A stretch of 64,000 nucleotides of DNA from Stichopus chloronotus (Eukaryota; Echinodermata; Holothuroidea; Aspidochirotida; Stichopodidae): the NCBI GenBank assembly GCA_021234535.1, contig CM037840.1, positions 516,409 to 580,408 on the forward strand, read 5' to 3'. A program made the translations under genes and the position numbers. The notes beneath the pieces were generated by a model. The model searched no databases. It was not told where the DNA came from and worked only from the letters and a program-made list of their open reading frames with translations. Within the stretch, counting starts at the first letter, position 1. Each line of letters begins with the position of its first letter. Of the stretch, positions 60,370-64,000 are shown piece after piece.

Positions 60370-63300
60370 ATTTTTAATTTGATTCTACGGGGAGGGGGTG
60401 GGGATAAGTTCATGGTTTCTGTAACCCTTCTTCTAGAAATATGTAGGATAAAATAAAAAGAAGGGAGTTAGTAAAAAGTGATGAAGAAAGTTAAAATTTT
60501 AAAGAGGCTCATTAAGTTAATATCGATCAGTTTGTAAGGTACAAACAAATGAGAGTGCTTATAATTAGCATAATAGGTCAAGTTCAACATCCAATAGTAA
60601 CGATAGAACTGTCAAAATTTTTGAATTGTTGTCCCTGACCTGTAGTGGCTCTGTGCAAGTGATTTAGTACTGATTTGAAAAGTGTCACCTACCTTTTAAA
60701 AACAGAATTTATTGTTAATTCCTCACTCATTGATGTTCCTTTGTGTGTGACACATCGGGGTTCTCTTAGCTTGACCTTTTGTCATTGTATATGTGAAAGA
60801 AACTTGACATTTTTTTGAAAAGTCAGTGAGTTTAATGAAACAACTCAAAGAGCCTCTTTAAAGACCATACCTGACACGCCCCTAAAAAAGAAATCTCATG
60901 AATAACAATGCAATGGAAGCTGCATGATATTATTTTTTGAGGCTTTTCGAAGCTTAATGAAAAGAAAAAAAAATGATGTGGAGCGTTGCAAATTGTCCGA
61001 ATTTCTTTCGTTAGGTCTACATTTAGTTTCTCTTAATTACCTCAGTCGTTTTTTGGCTTCAACAATAATTTTTTAAGACGACAATAAAGGCATCGAAAAT
61101 AAAACCCTTCGGGCGTATAAAATATTTACCTGTCCTTGAAATAAATGTTTAGTGAATAAATGCCTTAAGTAAGGCGTATCATTATCAGTTTTCTTACTGG
61201 ACGTCACAAATTTCCATATTTAGCTAATGTTTATTCATGATGAAAATGCAAAACACTTATTTGAAAATGCAAAACACTAACATTTGAAAAACGGTCAAAG
61301 TTTGATGAACTTAGTTGGAATTTTCAACGTTTGTAATGATTATTCAGTCTATACTGCAAAATGTGTCATTCTTCTTCTTGATGAAGCTCAAGTAATCACC
61401 ATAGTAACGTGCAAGGTGTGGGCTTTTTTCCTTCTCTCTATCCCTCTTTCGAATTCTTTTGTCTTTGGAAACTACAGACATAACAAACCCCATTGGATGA
61501 CGTAACCGGCGTTGATTGTTTCATTCATGGAGTAGTAGGCTGCGTTCGGCGGATCCTCGTTAATCCTTTCTTAAATTGCAAATTTATTAAACCTTGATAC
61601 TTTTTTGTCCTTCACTTGGTACTTTTAATGGGTCGGATCTGGCCCACGGACTGCCATTTCGGAAGCAGGGCTGCAGGTGTAGTTCATGTAACAATCGGAA
61701 GTATTGTTTCTAATTCTAGTTGAGGACTACACTGCATTCAGATGAATGAATTTGTGACATAATAAACAGAAAATTAAGGCACCGTTCAGATGCCCTCGTC
61801 TGAGAATTTATTAAAATAATAATGATGTCGATGATAAGAGGGGGGGGGGGGGGGGTTGTTGAGAAATGATAGAATGTCTCTCGAGAGTTAACTGAATTCA
61901 TGATACATTCAGATCAGTGATGATATTACTATAATAATCAGGGACTGAGGCAGTAACTGCCCCGACAATGATTCATGCTCACTCATTTCATGTGTAACTT
62001 TGAATTCATCGTTAACTTCTCAGTATCATTATTTCTTACTAGGGTAAGTTTGATGCCTCAGGCTGCGGAATTTAGAAAACAAAAAATTATTTGTGTCTTT
62101 AAGTGAATAAGACATGAATATGCGCATGTGCAACATGAGTGGTTTTCATATGGCTACAAATAGTCACTATGAGTCACAGTGAATAGTCAATCTAAATAAG
62201 AAAGAATGAAATGAGAGAGTGAACATTCGTTCTCCTTTAGAGTAAATATTTACTCTTAATTTTAGAGCAATCACTAGTCTCACTCTTCAGAATTAACAGA
62301 GTCATGTAGTCCTTTTGTTGTACAAGATTTAGTACCTGTGTTATTTTTGTTATGTCGTGTGTGAGAATTCAACTATTTCTGTTACGTTTTCATATGCAAA
62401 TGTTAATTCGAGTTCCTATGCCACCTGTGTTTTGCATCAGTCACTATTAGTTGGTCCTCCTCGAGGAAGGCGCGGAATCGGTTTCATAATAATACCTTCC
62501 AGAAGGCTTACATCAAGTAGGTCCTTTATTTTTCTTCTGTTTTTCCTGGCACCCTTCTCCACGGTCTTTATACCCGGGAAACCAAGTTGTATCGCCACCA
62601 GATATGTAAGTAAGAAAACCTATCTGTCTTTTGAATGTAAACAGTAACCGTTGTCAATTCTCTTGACGAAAGAATATGTTAAGGGTTATCACTGCATGTA
62701 GGTACATTTCTTATAGCATTTTCAACTTTAATTAGACAAGAAACACAAGGAACGCGCATTGCTCTTTTGTGTGTGTGTGTGTGTGCTTGTAATGTGTGAT
62801 TGTGGAAGTGTAGGGGACAGTTGGGGAGGGGACGGAATAGGTGGGGGAGAGTAAGGGTTTGTATAAGGGTTGGGGAATGAGTGGGGAGGATATAGAATGG
62901 GTGGGGGAGTGAGGGAAGAAGTGATGGAAGAGAGGTACTATGAGAAAAGGTAGAAGTCGGTGGGGTGGGGAGAGGTTTTCAGGTATTTGGAGTAGTTGGG
63001 AGGTTTTGGAAGGCGCAAAGAGGGGTGTCGGTAGGGAGACCTAAATGATGTCTGTCCGTTGGAAGCTACAACTTTCCACTGCCCAATTCACGCCGAGGAG
63101 CAACAGTATGTTCCCCTATATGGTCATTGCTTCTCTGCATGTATTATTGACAAATTAAAGAAATGAAAACACTGGCACTGAGGAGAGATAACATACATCT
63201 ATCAATGCCATGCTTTGTATTAATAATTGTCAATATGAACAAAAAATAAGGGTAATAAGAGGGAAAGATTACACAAAGAATAAACAACAATATGAGCAAA

Positions 63301-64000
63301 GAAAGTACAACAAACACCAAAGATAACAATAAATTCGAGAGGAGCCTAAAAGCTGCACAAAGGAAGGCATTAAAGTAAATGCATACAATGAATATGAACA
63401 ATGATAACATTAAAAAGAAATATAATAACAAAAGAATAATAATAATAACAACAGTAATAATACCAATTAAAACAATGATAGGAATGACAAAAAAGCAATA
63501 ACAAATATCAATTAAAGAAATATAAAGAAGTTAAAGTTGAAAAACAATAGAAGAAAGCAAACAGCTGAACAGCATCTAACAATTGTAATACAATAAATCA
63601 GGGCAACAATAAATTTGGTTATACTCATCATAAGAAAAAGATAAAAAGATAACTTATAAACAAAGAAAACATAATGTAAAGATGAAAGCAAAAGATAATA
63701 ATAAGTAAAACCGACACTAGCCAATAACAACAATAGGTAAATTGTGTTAAATAATAAGTAAAGAACAAACATCAGCAAACAGCACAACAACAAAAAAGGA
63801 AAAAAATTACACGAAGTGAAAAAAGAAGAGAAAAACGTCCCAAAGCAAAAGTATGACATAATTATATAAACCGACACCACTAAATATCAATAATTGTGAT
63901 AGCAAGTCAGCGAAAGGCTAATACAAGACCAATAACGCTAAGACATCGAGTTTCAAGAAAAACTAAAAAGTATCAGCAAAAAGTTACGGAAATACTTTAA
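60370..64000. other. Non-coding right part of copy 2
   Basis: Follows 9130-12770 of copy 1. The frame at 61284-61505 pairs with 10048-10269 but its changes are mostly residue-altering. Frames in the A-rich patch at 63140-63880 are shifted by indels relative to copy 1, which argues against coding. The G tract near 61842-61855 is longer than in copy 1. Confidence 0.5.

Larger units (their letters stand above)
50579..64000 (+). repeat. Large duplicated block, copy 2
   Basis: This is the direct-orientation partner of bases 1-12770. It is longer by about 650 bases, explained mainly by a LINE fragment at 54937-55870 that copy 1 lacks. Smaller changes include an extra piece of about 85 bases near 56240-56330, an expanded CA tract (59036-59084) and a loss of about 265 bases near 58793. 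It runs off the right end of the window. Confidence 0.93.

Overview
The window looks like repeat-dense, AT-rich DNA from a marine invertebrate deuterostome. An echinoderm, perhaps a sea cucumber, is my best guess, because long single-exon RING/B-box/coiled-coil TRIM genes with a C-terminal propeller are strongly expanded there; this is inference, not proof. I see no bacterial features, CRISPR array, rRNA or functional tRNA gene. One apparently intact conventional protein gene is present, a minus-strand TRIM E3 ligase (1256-3454). Almost everything else I can support is duplicated DNA, transposon copies and tandem repeats.

The outer parts of the window are two direct copies of one block. Bases 1-12770 (copy 1) align along their whole length with 50579-64000 (copy 2). 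Each carries the TRIM gene at the same relative place: copy 1 is open from start to stop, copy 2 has at least two single-base frameshifts in the propeller. Copy 2 also has a private CR1-like LINE fragment (54937-55870) and a private deletion of about 265 bp. The block runs off both window ends. It may be a real tandem segmental duplication, or two haplotypes placed in series by the assembler.

From 13 to 23 kb there is a 1.7-kb imperfect GAT trinucleotide tract, an old diverged piece of the flanking block (17540-18070), a tRNA-derived SINE-like element (about 18231-18830) and a long inverted repeat (arms 21311-21476 and 22564-22717). From about 23.3 to 31.7 kb runs a tandem array of a unit of about 770 bp. 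Nearly every unit keeps a full CRE palindrome (TGACGTCA). One unit carries a 665-bp inverted-repeat element, and two others have internal duplications.

From 31.7 to 50.6 kb there are three copies of a dispersed repeat of about 0.7-1.35 kb, two of them in tandem (44393-48487). The second tandem copy contains a 1398-bp hAT-like non-autonomous transposon with 8-bp target duplications, and its tandem partner is the empty site. Also here are a purine-rich minisatellite element at two places, a 1.8-kb insertion with nuclear-receptor DR1 motifs inside another old copy of the block, and a 5.1-kb L1/Tx1-type LINE (36409-41498). The LINE landed inside a reverse-orientation copy of the 770-bp repeat; its ORF1 is truncated and frameshifted, and its ORF2 is full length but broken by two single-base shifts.

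No multi-gene system is visible. The most testable non-trivial signals are: a 71-aa ORF in both block copies whose six base differences include five silent ones; the abrupt mosaic of identity and divergence in the TRIM propeller; the CRE-bearing tandem repeat; and a hairpin in the dispersed repeat that keeps its pairing despite base changes.
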